Below, one piece after another: positions 57,416 through 64,000 of a DNA stretch of 64,000 nt. Under the pieces are notes generated by a model, which was given only the letters and a program-made list of their open reading frames with translations, did no database searches and was not told the origin of the DNA. Every line of letters begins with the position of its first letter. Position 1 is the stretch's first letter. This DNA comes from CAZHAX01 sp964530325 (lineage in GTDB: Bacteria; Chloroflexota; Anaerolineae; B4-G1). Position numbers and translations under genes: made by a program. The stretch lies in the NCBI GenBank assembly GCA_964530325.1, contig CAZHAX010000001.1, forward strand, positions 1-64,000, read 5' to 3'.

Positions 57416-57515
57416 TCCGCGTATACCAGGGGATGCCGGAGAACAGCGCCGAAACACGTTGATATGAACGAGAGCCAGACCATCCGGCAGGTCCGGCACC
57501 GGAGGGAGGGAAGGA

Positions 57516-57713
57516 ATGGAAAAGCAGCGTTCGATATTCGAAGTGCAGCTGGGCAGCAAATGGCCGAAGACAGCCGACCTGCCTCAAGAGGTGCTCGAGT
57601 CCTGCCGCGAGAGCCTGCAGGCCCTGAAGGCGGCGCTCGAGTCCGGTGCCTTCGAACGTGCGGTCAGCAGCGGCGTGCCTGCCGAGCCATCCCCGGCCGT
57701 GCCGGCACGCTAG
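57516..57713 (+). CDS. Small 65-aa protein, unknown function
   Basis: A small soluble protein: FEVQLGSKWPKTADLPQEVL then an amphipathic helix ESCRESLQALKAALESG and a Pro/Ala-rich end. GGAGGGAAGGA directly precedes the ATG, which supports real translation. No family known. It lies 160 nt after the operon terminator and overlaps the GAF gene by 4 bp end-to-end. Confidence 0.5.
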   Translation: MEKQRSIFEVQLGSKWPKTADLPQEVLESCRESLQALKAALESGAFERAVSSGVPAEPSPAVPAR

Positions 57714-58336
57714 CCCTTCTCCTCGCTATCCAGCGGCGTTGAGGCAGCATAGTCGAGCGCGGAGGCCGCGAGAGAGGCCAGCACAGATAGGATGCTCGCA
57801 TCCTCCTCTGTGAAGTCATCCCCCGATCGCTTGTTGATCACCTCGATCGCGCCCAGCGCGCGCCCTCGCGCTGCCAGCGGGACGCAGACCAGCTTGAGCG
57901 TGACGAAGCCAAAGGCCTCGTCCAGATCCCGGAGGAAGCGCGGGTCGGAATCAACGTCGTTGACGATCGCCGGCTCGCCGTTGTCCACCACCCAGCCGAC
58001 GATCCCCTCCTGACGGCCGATGCGGTGCCCCTGCAGTGTCTCCTTTGAGGTGCCGTGCACCAGAACGAAGACGAGCTCGTCGGCTTCCTCGTCGACGAGC
58101 GAGAGCGAGCCGTCGTCGCAGTCCAGCAGTTCGAGAGCCGAGTCGAGGGTATCGTCCAGCAGAGTGACGATATCCTGCTCCGGCGTGAACTCCTGCACGG
58201 TCTCCTGGAAGGCCTGCAGCTCACGCACGTAGCGGCGCAGCGCCTGGAGTTCCTCGCTCAGCAGCTCGTTCTCGTCCTTGAGGCGCGCGCACTCCTGCTG
58301 CAGGAAGCGCATGGCCTGATTCTCCGCGCCCGCCAT
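57710..58336 (-). CDS. GAF domain protein with N-terminal coiled coil
   Basis: 208 aa. Residues about 8-45 are a coiled coil (LQQECARLKDENELLSEELQ). A GAF domain follows at about 55-195: ALELLDCDDGSLSLVDEEAD, VFVLVHGTSKETLQGHRIGR, EGIVGWVVDNGEPAIVNDVD, LKLVCVPLAARGRALGAIEV, INKRSGDDFTEEDASILSVL. GAF domains bind small ligands or nucleotides. There is no output domain, so it is probably a soluble sensor or dimer that acts on a partner. Partner unknown. Confidence 0.88.
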   Translation of the reverse strand: MAGAENQAMRFLQQECARLKDENELLSEELQALRRYVRELQAFQETVQEFTPEQDIVTLLDDTLDSALELLDCDDGSLSLVDEEADELVFVLVHGTSKETLQGHRIGRQEGIVGWVVDNGEPAIVNDVDSDPRFLRDLDEAFGFVTLKLVCVPLAARGRALGAIEVINKRSGDDFTEEDASILSVLASLAASALDYAASTPLDSEEKG

Positions 58337-58421
58337 TGGTCACCCCCTCACCGCCCTGGAGCCCCGGCATCAATGTACTCCAGGTGAGGCTGGATGTCAA
58401 ACCGGTGCGCGCGGACTGATC

Positions 58422-58449
58422 TTGACAAACACCACCCCCGCGCTATAAT
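58422..58449 (+). promoter_or_regulatory. Promoter for tRNA-Lys
   Basis: TTGACA (58422-58427), 16-nt spacer, TATAAT (58444-58449): both hexamers match consensus. Confidence 0.85.
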
Positions 58450-58460
58450 TCCTGGCGCTC

Positions 58461-58534
58461 GGCCCGCTAGCTCAATTTGGCAGAGCAGGGGACTCTTAAT
58501 CCCTTGGTTGCAGGTTCGAGTCCTGCGCGGGTCA
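58461..58534 (+). tRNA. tRNA-Lys (anticodon CTT)
   Basis: 74 nt without encoded CCA. Acceptor GGCCCGC with GCGGGTC, D-arm AGCTC...GAGC, anticodon loop CTCTTAA (CTT at the centre), T-arm GCAGG TTCGAGT CCTGC. Reads AAG. It has its own promoter and terminator. Confidence 0.95.
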
Positions 58535-58546
58535 TCGCAGCCCAGG

Positions 58547-58577
58547 CCCCACCCAACGCGGTGGGGTTCGTTTTTTC
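58547..58577 (+). terminator. Rho-independent terminator after tRNA-Lys
   Basis: CCCCACC (58547-58553) pairs with GGTGGGG (58560-58566), followed by TTCGTTTTTTC. The best T-tract in the window. Confidence 0.85.
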
Positions 58578-58670
58578 TGTGCTGGCGAACGCCCCCGCTC
58601 TCTTGGTGCAGGCCTGCAGGGCGGCGCAGCTCACGACGGCCCGCGGCTGCCTGAGTACCAGGAACTGCCC

Positions 58671-58699
58671 TTGCTCGGCCTGAGGAAGTCGAGTAGAAT
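58671..58699 (+). promoter_or_regulatory. Promoter for the histidine kinase gene
   Basis: TTGCTC (58671-58676), 17-nt spacer, TAGAAT (58694-58699), about 77 nt leader before the GTG at 58783. Confidence 0.55.
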
Positions 58700-58782
58700 G
58701 ATATCGGCCTGGAGCGGGGAGTAGGATCCGCCTGGTTCGGCAGGGTCTGGCCCGGCCAGTCTGGACCGAGGGAGGATGGAGT

Positions 58783-59808
58783 GTGAAGCTCGCCAACTAT
58801 CTCGCCCGTCAGCCTCGGTCCCTTCTTATGCTGCTGGGCTTGCTGATGGCTCTGGTGCTGGGGCTGATCGACCATCTGACGGGACCGGAGCTCTCCCTCT
58901 CGATCTTCTACCTGCTGCCGATCTCTTTCGCTGCCTGGTTGCTGGGCCTGGGGGCCGGGGTAGCTACGTCTCTAGTCTGCTCCGTTCTGTGGCTGCTGGC
59001 AGATCTGCTCTCGGGGTATCGATGGTCGCTTGCTGCGGCGCCCTACTGGAACGCGGCGGTGCGCCTTGGGCTGTTCCTCGTCGTCAGCGCTGTCCTGTCG
59101 GCCCTGGGCGAGGCCCAAAGGCGCCGGGAGGAGCTGGCCCAGTTCGTGGTCCACGACCTGCGCGCGCCTCTGGCCAACGTCATTACCGGCCTGGAGACCC
59201 TGCTGGAGATCGCTGGTGAATCGCTCGATGCAGCCCAGCTCAAGCTCGTCCAATCGTGCCTGATCTCGGGCAAGCGCATGGTCACGCTCATCAACTCGCT
59301 GCTGGATCTGGCAAGACTGGAGGCTGGGAAGATGCCTCTCGAGCCCCGTGCCGCCCCGGTGCACGAGTTGGTCGAGTCTTCGCTTGAACAGGTGGCGGTC
59401 TGGGCCGAGCGGAACCGGGTGCAGCTGACATGCGAGCTGGACCCGGCGGCGAGTGTTGTCTATGCCGATCCCGCGATCACGACGCGGGTCCTGGTCAACC
59501 TGTTGAGCAACGCCATCAAATTCAGTCCGCCCGGATCCACGGCGAGTGTTGCCGTATCCCCGCGGGCTACGGGCCAGGTCAGCTTCGCTGTTGTCGACCA
59601 GGGCCGGGGCATCCCGCCTGAATGGGCCAGCAGGGTGTTCGAGAGATACGCCCAGGTCGACGCCCGCGGCACCGGGAGGGCGGGCGGCAGTGGCCTGGGG
59701 CTGACCTTCTGCCGGCTGGCGGTCGAAGCCCAGGGAGGACACATCTGGGTGGAGAGCGTGGCCGGAGGAGGCACGAGTGTGACATTCACGCTCCCCGCAG
59801 GCGGCTGA
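58783..59808 (+). CDS. Membrane sensor histidine kinase
   Basis: 341 aa, GTG start with GGGAGGATGG. Four hydrophobic segments in the first about 105 residues form a compact membrane sensor (MLLGLLMALVLGLIDHLT, IFYLLPISFAAWLLGLGAGV). Phosphoacceptor His in VHDLRAPLANVITG (HisKA), then ATP-binding motifs NLLSNAIKFSPPG (N), VVDQGRGIPPEWA (G1) and GGSGLGLTFCR (G2). No receiver domain and no adjacent response regulator; the receiver-only protein at 6844 is far away. Signal unknown. The C25-like gene lies downstream on the other strand. Confidence 0.92.
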   Translation: MKLANYLARQPRSLLMLLGLLMALVLGLIDHLTGPELSLSIFYLLPISFAAWLLGLGAGVATSLVCSVLWLLADLLSGYRWSLAAAPYWNAAVRLGLFLVVSAVLSALGEAQRRREELAQFVVHDLRAPLANVITGLETLLEIAGESLDAAQLKLVQSCLISGKRMVTLINSLLDLARLEAGKMPLEPRAAPVHELVESSLEQVAVWAERNRVQLTCELDPAASVVYADPAITTRVLVNLLSNAIKFSPPGSTASVAVSPRATGQVSFAVVDQGRGIPPEWASRVFERYAQVDARGTGRAGGSGLGLTFCRLAVEAQGGHIWVESVAGGGTSVTFTLPAGG

Positions 59809-59864
59809 TGCGGGCTGGCCTTGGGCCAGGGCGACCCTTGACCCTGGACGACAGCGTATGACAC

Positions 59865-61328
59865 CTAGCGGCTGCTGAGAGTGGGATCACCGTAGAGACA
59901 GAGGTGACCCGCCGCAGCCTGAAAAGCCTCTCCCCTCTCCACGACGGTCTCCCGCATCGCAGTGAAGAGGGCATCGCCGATGCGCTCTCCAGCCGCCAGG
60001 TCCTCCGGGAAATCGTCTGCTACGTCCGTCGGCACTCCTTCCGTAGTGGTTCGCGCTACGAAGGCGGCCGAGCCCGCGCGCAGGAACTCATAGGCCAGGC
60101 TCGGCGATTCGTCAAGCAGCACCCCTGTGTTGCAGGAGTAGTAGCCGATGATGACCGGATGGTGCGTACGGAGGTCGACTGAGTCCATGTAGCTGATGGT
60201 GAAGATAGGCTCGTATGAGTTGTTGTAGAAACCCGATGGGCCTCCGTGGCCGGCGAAGAAGATGTAGTCACTCGTCGACATCAGCTCGAAGAACTCCTCC
60301 TGCATGGTGCAGCTGTCGCAGACGCCGTAGGGGGGCGTGGTGTAGTCGTTCAGTGTGAAGCGCACCTGGGCTTCGAGAGTGTATCCGCCGGCCTCGTGCA
60401 GTCCGGTCGCAGTCTGGAGGGCGGCGACCACCGTCTCCGACCCGTAGAGCAGGTCTGGCAGCCGGCCGACGGACAGCCCCTCGTCCACGATTTGATCGCC
60501 GTCGAAATCGACGTACCAGGCGTCGCTCGGCACCGGTATAGGAGTCTCGTCCAGGCAGCAGGCGTCAACCCGCGGGCGGGGGACTGCGGGTTGCCCCCCC
60601 AGGATGACTACATATGTAGCGCGGGTCATGCCGATGATCGCCTCGAGCGCCCGCCGTATCTCCTCCCAGCTGGCCGCGTCGGGCGCCTGTACGCCGTACG
60701 TCCCCAGGCATTCGAGCGAATCGACCTCGACGTAGGCAGCCGCCAGGTCTTCTGTGTCGGCCAGGACCAGCGCATACTGCGCGATAGCCAGCTCGAAACC
60801 GCTGGTCTGCTGCAGGAGCGAGGTGGTGATCAGCAGCACGTCGGCGGAGCGGCTGGGCATCAGGTAGAGATCGAAATCGCGATACCCCTCGGCGATCGTC
60901 AGCCAGTAGCCTGGAGCTGTGGCGTAGTCGTCGTAGTCAGGGTGCGCGGCAGAGACATGGTAGCTGCCGGCATCCAGAACCAGCTCGTATGAGCCTCTCT
61001 CGTCTGTGGTCACCGCCCTGGCGACGGTGCCGTCCTGGCTGACGAATGTGATCTCCAGGCCCGGTATTGTCCGCCCGACTGCGGCGATGGCGCTCTTCTC
61101 AGACGCTGTGCCGCGTACGCCGCTGCCCTCCTCGGGAGCCGGCGTGTCGGCTGCGGCAGGGGAGCGCCTGGAAGCTACTGTGGGGCTGCCCGATGGGCTA
61201 AGGACGGCGGAGGCGCCTGGCTGATCAGCCGAGGGGAGCGGATTCAGCGGCGCGTTGCAGGCCAGCGTTGCCAGCAGCACCGCCGTCGCCGACAAGCGGA
61301 GGCGATAGCCATACGTGCTGCATGCCAT
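59865..61328 (-). CDS. C25 (gingipain)-like clan CD cysteine protease, lipoprotein
   Basis: 487 aa. Lipobox TLAC (Cys24), so a lipoprotein on the outer face. A Ser/Pro-rich linker (about 40-70) and a carboxypeptidase-regulatory-like beta domain (about 90-155, TDERGSYELVLDAGSYHVSA) come before the peptidase domain, which has the clan CD dyad His361 (YIFFAGHGGPSGF) and Cys399 (VIIGYYSCNTG). C25-type features are the VILGGQPAVP and DGDQIVDEGLSVGRLPDLL segments, and the ending HLCLYGDPTL. It is 1.4 kb from the CHAT operon terminator but on the other strand. Its substrate is unknown. Confidence 0.85.
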   Translation of the reverse strand: MACSTYGYRLRLSATAVLLATLACNAPLNPLPSADQPGASAVLSPSGSPTVASRRSPAAADTPAPEEGSGVRGTASEKSAIAAVGRTIPGLEITFVSQDGTVARAVTTDERGSYELVLDAGSYHVSAAHPDYDDYATAPGYWLTIAEGYRDFDLYLMPSRSADVLLITTSLLQQTSGFELAIAQYALVLADTEDLAAAYVEVDSLECLGTYGVQAPDAASWEEIRRALEAIIGMTRATYVVILGGQPAVPRPRVDACCLDETPIPVPSDAWYVDFDGDQIVDEGLSVGRLPDLLYGSETVVAALQTATGLHEAGGYTLEAQVRFTLNDYTTPPYGVCDSCTMQEEFFELMSTSDYIFFAGHGGPSGFYNNSYEPIFTISYMDSVDLRTHHPVIIGYYSCNTGVLLDESPSLAYEFLRAGSAAFVARTTTEGVPTDVADDFPEDLAAGERIGDALFTAMRETVVERGEAFQAAAGHLCLYGDPTLSSR

Positions 61329-61357
61329 GTTGTCTCAGTCGGTCTCGCAGCCGTCGA

Positions 61358-62143
61358 CTAGCTTGGCCGGCGCGGCAACCAGGGCAGGAAGGCGTTCGTA
61401 GCCTCCACGTACTCCCTATAGCCGGGCCGCTCGCTGAGCGTCTGTTCGAGCAGTGCAACGCCCGAGACGCGCACCAGCAGGAGGGTCATCAGCGCCGGGC
61501 TGAACACCGTCCACCATCCACCGGCCGCCAGCGCCAGCAGGTAGTAGCCCCACCACTGGACGGCGTCGCCGAAGTAGTTAGGATGGCGGGTGTAGCGCCA
61601 CAGGCCCGTGTTGAGCACCTTTCCTTTGTTGGCCGGCTCCGCCTTGAAGCGGGCCAGCTGCATGTCGCCCAGCGCCTCGAAGATGAAGCCGATCGACCAG
61701 ACTACGAGGGCCCCGTAGTCGAGGATAGTCAACTCAGCAGGAGTGGCGCTGATCTGGGCCGCCAGGAGCGGTGCGGAGATGGCCCACATGAGGAGTCCCT
61801 GGAGCAGGAAGACCTTGAAGAAGCTGAACCACCACCACCTGGTGCCCTCTTCCTCGCGCCACTTGGCGTAGCGGAAGTCCTCCGGCTTGTCCCAGTTGCG
61901 GCGCAGGATGTGGATGCCCAATCGCAGTCCCCAGATGGTGACGAGCACCGCCAGCGTCATCTTGCGGGGTGCAAAGCCATCTGGGGTCAAGGCGAAGTAC
62001 AGCCAGCTGGTCACGACGAAGCCGGGGCCCCAGAAGATGTCTACGATGCTGGAGTTGTGCAGAGCCAGGCTCAGGAGCCATACGATAGTCATGAGGGCGA
62101 GGATCGCCAGGGCGCCGTTGAGGTAGACATCGAGGAACGACAT
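61358..62143 (-). CDS. DUF1295/steroid 5-alpha-reductase-like membrane protein
   Basis: 261 aa with about six membrane segments. The C-terminal block, AEPANKGKVLNTGLWRYTRH, PNYFGDAVQWWGYYLLAL and LEQTLSERPGYREYVEATNA, is the conserved region of the ICMT/DUF1295 class, in which the HPNYFG motif binds the cofactor. It may act on an isoprenoid or steroid-like lipid as reductase or methyltransferase; the substrate is unknown. It starts 74 bp after the DUF4345 gene. Confidence 0.88.
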   Translation of the reverse strand: MSFLDVYLNGALAILALMTIVWLLSLALHNSSIVDIFWGPGFVVTSWLYFALTPDGFAPRKMTLAVLVTIWGLRLGIHILRRNWDKPEDFRYAKWREEEGTRWWWFSFFKVFLLQGLLMWAISAPLLAAQISATPAELTILDYGALVVWSIGFIFEALGDMQLARFKAEPANKGKVLNTGLWRYTRHPNYFGDAVQWWGYYLLALAAGGWWTVFSPALMTLLLVRVSGVALLEQTLSERPGYREYVEATNAFLPWLPRRPS

Positions 62144-62217
62144 AACGTCACCTCCTTCGGGTGCGGACGTCTCGGGCTCGATTGTGCGGGGCGGTCACCG
62201 CTGCTCCAGCCGAAGCT

Positions 62218-62562
62218 CTAGAGCACCAGGACGACCCCGAAGACGATCTCCACGGCCAGGCTTATCAGATTCGATTGGATGACCGACTTGTCGATCAGCA
62301 TCGACACCACGCGGACCGCGCCCACGGTTAAGTAGCCGATGCCGACCATGCGATAGGCCGTGGGCTCGTTGAGCACGAGCGGCGCGACGCCGAGGGCGAG
62401 GAAGAGCCCACCCAAGACGGCTCGTATCTCGCTGATGCCCCGGCCCCCTTCAGGCCGCAGGCCGGTGAAGCCGGTCACGGATTGTGGGGCGAACAGGGAG
62501 ACCGCTCCCGTGATCGCCGTCAACACGCAGGCGACGATCTTCAGTACTTGCAGTGCTGTCAT
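62218..62562 (-). CDS. DUF4345 small membrane protein
   Basis: 114 aa with four membrane segments. It matches DUF4345 by the pattern FAPQSVTGFTGLRPEGGRGI, SEIRAVLGGLFLALGVAPLV and AYRMVGIGYLTVGAVRVVSM. Function unknown. It lies between the DUF1295 and SDR genes, 33 bp after the SDR stop, so the three probably belong to one lipid-related operon. Confidence 0.75.
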   Translation of the reverse strand: MTALQVLKIVACVLTAITGAVSLFAPQSVTGFTGLRPEGGRGISEIRAVLGGLFLALGVAPLVLNEPTAYRMVGIGYLTVGAVRVVSMLIDKSVIQSNLISLAVEIVFGVVLVL

Positions 62563-62595
62563 TCGGTTTCTCCTTCAGCGACACAATCTCGCTCG

Positions 62596-63426
62596 TCAGC
62601 TCAGCTTGTAGTACTTCATGAAGCCCCACTCGAATACACGGGCTGGAAAGAAGCGCTTCAGACCGAGAGCGATCGACTCGAAGAGCGGCCCAACCACGTA
62701 GCGGAGCCGAGGCGAGCGGCCGTTGATGATCCGCTCCAGAAGCGGCCCCACCTTCTCCGGCGATGGCCCGCCGGTCTCGTCCGCTTCTATGACGCCCAGC
62801 GCCTTCTCGAAGCGCCCACTGTAGGCAGAACCAGCGCCCGAGGCGGCCGTGCGGCGGCGGCTGGCCGTGAAGCCGGTGTTGAGATCTCCCGGCTCGATCA
62901 TGGCCACGCGGATGCCGAATGGCTTGACCTCCATGCGCAAGGCCTCGGTGAGCGCCTCAATGGCGAACTTGCTGGCTGAGTAGATCGCCTGAAACGGGAT
63001 GCCTACCCGCCCTCCGCCCGAGCTGATGTTTACGATGCAGCCGCCGCCCTGCTCCCGCATGGCTGGCAAGGCGGCGTGGCAGACGCGGAAGGCGCCGAAG
63101 AAGTTGGTGTCCATCTGTGCCTGCGCTTCTTCGATCGACGTATCCTCGACTGCGCCGGCGATGCCCATGCCGGCGTTGTTCACCACGACGTCGATGCGGC
63201 CTTCCTGCTCTAGGACCAGGCCCACGCCCCTGCTGACCGAGTCGGCGCTCGTCACGTCCATCCGAATCATCTGGAAGCCCGCCGCGTCGGCCGCACCCTG
63301 CGTCGGTGCCCTGCGGCTCGATCCGTAGACCCTGTATCCGCGCTGATGCAAGTGCCCGGCGCAGGCCTGGCCGATGCCGGACGACGCTCCGGTGATCAAT
63401 ACAACACGGTCGGCGTTGCTGCCCAC
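62596..63426 (-). CDS. SDR-family oxidoreductase
   Basis: 276 aa. N-terminal VLITGASSGIGQACAGHL (NAD(P)-binding T-G-x3-G-x-G), NNAGMGIAG, catalytic Ser in NISSGGGRVG and Y-x3-K in YSASKFAIEAL. The end (LKRFFPARVFEWGFMKYYKL) is hydrophobic and aromatic, as in SDRs acting on lipid substrates. GTG at 63426 is the start because AGGAGGG precedes it; the longer frame is unsupported. First gene of the SDR-DUF4345-DUF1295 group. Confidence 0.9.
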   Translation of the reverse strand: MGSNADRVVLITGASSGIGQACAGHLHQRGYRVYGSSRRAPTQGAADAAGFQMIRMDVTSADSVSRGVGLVLEQEGRIDVVVNNAGMGIAGAVEDTSIEEAQAQMDTNFFGAFRVCHAALPAMREQGGGCIVNISSGGGRVGIPFQAIYSASKFAIEALTEALRMEVKPFGIRVAMIEPGDLNTGFTASRRRTAASGAGSAYSGRFEKALGVIEADETGGPSPEKVGPLLERIINGRSPRLRYVVGPLFESIALGLKRFFPARVFEWGFMKYYKLS

Positions 63427-63566
63427 TGCGAATACCCTCCTGACGTAGATATCTCCCGCTCTGGCCTCTTTCTCCAGCCGGCACGTCCGCCGCCCGCCGG
63501 CGCGCATAGGGACGCTGCCGCCGGCTCGCCGCCGGGCAGGAGCGGCGCGATCGATTGGAACAAGCG

Positions 63567-63851
63567 CTACTCGAACTGGGCGATGAAGTCGTCGATGGGT
63601 ATAGCGGCCATCGACATGATCCTGATAGTGCCGCGAGAGGAGAGCGCCGCGGACACGCGCGCCATCGTCTCGTTGTTCGCGCACTCGACGACGTTGACGA
63701 AGTCGTAGGGGCCGAGGACGGCATACTGGGCCATCACCTTGACGCCCATCGCCTCCAGCTCCTTGTTGACCTCCTTGATGCGGCCGGGGTTCTCCTGTAT
63801 GGTTTCAGCCCCCTCGTCTGTGAGGCTGCTCAGCAGGATGTACGTGGCCAT
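63567..63851 (-). CDS. GYD domain protein
   Basis: 94 aa. Matches the GYD family: YILLSSLTDEGAETIQENPG, MAQYAVLGPYDFVNVVECAN with the G-x-Y/F-D core, then RIMSMAAIPIDDF. Function of the family is unknown; members are small soluble dimers. AAAGGAGGAG precedes the ATG. Promoter at 63940-63968. After it, bases to 64000 hold nothing else I can support. Confidence 0.85.
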   Translation of the reverse strand: MATYILLSSLTDEGAETIQENPGRIKEVNKELEAMGVKVMAQYAVLGPYDFVNVVECANNETMARVSAALSSRGTIRIMSMAAIPIDDFIAQFE

Positions 63852-63939
63852 ATCTACTCCTCCTTTCGTGGCCGGGCAGTGTCTGAGACGCCTGGCCTCG
63901 GCCAGACCTCCACGCTCAGCCCCTGCCCAATTGGCCGCA

Positions 63940-63968
63940 AGTGTACAGTAGGACGGCCGGCCAGGCAA
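63940..63968 (-). promoter_or_regulatory. Promoter for the GYD gene
   Basis: On the minus strand, TTGCCT (63963-63968), 17-nt spacer, TACACT (63940-63945). Confidence 0.5.
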
Positions 63969-64000
63969 GCCGGTTCAAGGCGCGGGTGCGGAGCTCCTGT

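Overview
The window is GC-rich, gene-dense bacterial chromosome with short intergenic gaps, many GTG/TTG starts and good sigma-70 type promoters. There is no rRNA, IS element, integrase, CRISPR array or phage gene. The gene mix suggests Chloroflexota, probably Anaerolineae-like: a TrmI-type tRNA methyltransferase of the archaeal/thermophile kind, a COG1839 adenosine-specific kinase, DUF211, a GlmL-like ASKHA ATPase without a mutase, a stomatin/NfeD pair and a VPDTG-type surface protein. This is inference from gene content; no marker phylogeny was possible.

Layout. 1-2.5 kb: ribosomal proteins L21, L27 and an L31 fused to an RNA polymerase alpha-CTD-like domain, behind a near-consensus promoter, then two overlapping hypoxanthine phosphoribosyltransferase genes. 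2.5-6.6 kb (minus): CDP-alcohol phosphatidyltransferase, DegV, a TPR/zinc-ribbon protein, a VIT/CCC1-like membrane protein, DUF211 and TrmI. 6.8-12.2 kb: receiver-only response regulator, adenosine-specific kinase, DUF192, a LysM-M23 endopeptidase, DUF2007 and two unrecognised genes. 12.3-17.7 kb: tRNA-Arg(TCT), Nnr (NAD(P)HX repair), YtxH and a membrane partner, MnmA with a cysteine desulfurase. 17.8-28.0 kb (plus): a long probable operon of membrane proteins, a zinc-ribbon protein with eleven PDWL-type motifs, the GlmL-like ATPase and a hybrid-motif/KOW-like protein, then a surface protein, NfeD and a slipin. 28.1-33.6 kb: a phosphate-uptake locus, pstSCAB on the minus strand and a second pstB plus a frameshifted phoU divergently. 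33.7-43.9 kb: membrane proteins, a glycosyltransferase, a methyltransferase, an RmlC-like cupin, an M50 protease, Mut7-C, an alkyltransferase-like protein, MFS, MgtC and a radical SAM enzyme. 44-50.9 kb: a metallopeptidase, two toroid (squalene-cyclase-fold) paralogues, an AlkD-like HEAT protein, a BtrH-like protein and a MerR regulator.

51-57.4 kb holds the most striking block: an ECF-like sigma factor, a two-motif zinc-finger anti-sigma-like protein, a 952-aa TPR-CHAT (caspase-fold) protease and a membrane-anchored subtilisin whose prodomain and catalytic domain are joined by four perfect PWSVEAS heptads. A gingipain-like (clan CD) lipoprotein and a histidine kinase lie just downstream. The block looks like an inducible two-protease cascade, possibly for stress, cell death or defence. 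The end of the window (61.3-64 kb) has a DUF1295 membrane enzyme, DUF4345, an SDR and a GYD-domain protein.

At least three promoters place the -10 box only 8-9 nt before an ATG, so leaderless mRNAs are probably common. The two PstB proteins have complementary deviations in their ATP-site motifs, which suggests a heterodimeric, asymmetric phosphate ABC ATPase.
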